Shown piece by piece: positions 63,578-64,000 of a stretch of DNA of 64,000 nt. Source of the stretch: Streptococcus mitis B6 (GTDB taxonomy: Bacteria; Bacillota; Bacilli; Lactobacillales; Streptococcaceae); assembly GCF_000027165.1 (NCBI RefSeq), contig NC_013853.1:744001-808000 (forward strand), read 5' to 3'. A program made the translations under genes and the position numbers. Position 1 is the first letter of the stretch; each line of letters starts with the position of its first letter. The notes under the pieces were generated by a model. The model made no database searches. It saw only the letters and a program-made list of their open reading frames with translations, and had not been told where the DNA came from.

Positions 63578-64000
63578 ATGGAAAAGATTATCATTACAGC
63601 AACTGCTGAAAGTATTGAACAAGTTGAACAACTACTCGAAGCTGGCGTAGACCGTATCTATGTCGGTGAGAAAGATTTTGGCCTTCGTCTGCCAACAACC
63701 TTTAGTTATGACCAATTGCGTGAAATCGCTAAGTTGGTTCATGAAGCTGGTAAGGAATTGATTGTTGCGGTCAATGCCCTCATGCACCAAGATATGATGG
63801 ACCGTATCAAGCCTTTCCTGGACTTCTTGGAAGAAATCAAGATAGACTACATTACGATTGGGGATGCAGGTGTCTTTTACGTAGTCAATCGCGATGGTTA
63901 TTCATTTAAGACCATCTACGATGCTTCGACTATGGTAACTAGCAGTCGTCAGATAAACTTCTGGGGACAAAAAGCTGGCGCATCTGAGGCTGTTTTGGCG
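63578..64000 (+). CDS. U32-family peptidase/RNA-modification protein, 5' part (cut by window end)
   Basis: The frame is open from 63578 to the window end (141 codons) and begins MEKIIITATAESIEQVEQLL. GVDRIYVGEKDFGLRLP, the stretch around AVNALMHQDMMDRIKPFL, and TIGDAGVFYVV are typical of the N-terminal barrel of the U32 family. Members are annotated as collagenase-like peptidases, but several bacterial homologues act in tRNA or rRNA hydroxylation. The Cys cluster that would decide lies outside the window. The translation start is not preceded by a ribosome binding site. Confidence 0.85.
   Translation, partial: MEKIIITATAESIEQVEQLLEAGVDRIYVGEKDFGLRLPTTFSYDQLREIAKLVHEAGKELIVAVNALMHQDMMDRIKPFLDFLEEIKIDYITIGDAGVFYVVNRDGYSFKTIYDASTMVTSSRQINFWGQKAGASEAVLA

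Overview
The window looks like the chromosome of a mitis-group Streptococcus close to S. pneumoniae (S. mitis, S. pseudopneumoniae or similar). The support is low G+C content, ciaRH, slrA, a V-type ATPase and sialic-acid operon of pneumococcal type, BOX repeats, a YSIRK/LPXTG wall protein and a lactococcin-972-type (streptococcin-like) bacteriocin locus. The species is inferred, not proven. Family names come from reading translations; no database was searched.

Layout. 1-192: 3' end of rplL, which carries the 15-bp attachment core used by ICESa2603/Tn5252-type elements. 394-4441: a run of genes resembling the left end of such an ICE (RepA-type initiator, 30-aa membrane peptide, C5 cytosine methylase, cysteine-less Spx-like protein, small HTH-like protein, CPBP protease) with no conjugation genes following. 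4841-11696: sialic-acid catabolism (RpiR regulator, nanE, lyase, Na+/solute symporter, YhcH anomerase, Gfo/Idh oxidoreductase, ROK kinase), with the scar of a deleted sialidase (nanC) at 9353-9500. 11721-20372: nine-gene V-type ATPase operon whose c subunit keeps the Na+ ligands of Enterococcus hirae NtpK.

20451-26319: a 979-aa repeat-rich LPXTG surface protein flanked by two damaged, inverted copies of an IS200-like element, followed by a third, intact copy. 26395-34895: gdhA, pyrD, holA, sodA, yutD-like, rlmN, vanZ-like and an ABC-F ATPase. 34960-37830: slrA, whose 3' end is formed by a BOX element, an XRE regulator with a membrane protein, and decayed gene fragments. 37970-42625: rpsP-khpA, MazG-like, hydrolase, rimM-trmD, an ATP-cone protein, a frameshifted PC4/YdbC gene and bioY.

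42828-46558: a lactococcin-972-type bacteriocin locus (strong promoter with cre-like site, 13-codon leader ORF, bacteriocin gene, DUF1430-type membrane protein, ABC ATPase, membrane-anchored extra protein). The bacteriocin gene has 8 A residues right after its ATG where 7 would keep the frame, so the peptide is off, phase-variable or made by slippage. 46724-51511: gor and a MacAB-like efflux system. 51635-58197: metG followed by small metabolic genes, some broken. 58319-63122: pepN and the ciaRH two-component system. 63578-end: start of a U32-family gene with an apparently leaderless promoter.

Functional links. The symporter probably uses a Na+ gradient that the neighbouring V-ATPase could maintain. 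The bacteriocin locus encodes its own transporter/immunity proteins even though the toxin frame is broken. BOX elements supply the stop codons of two genes.
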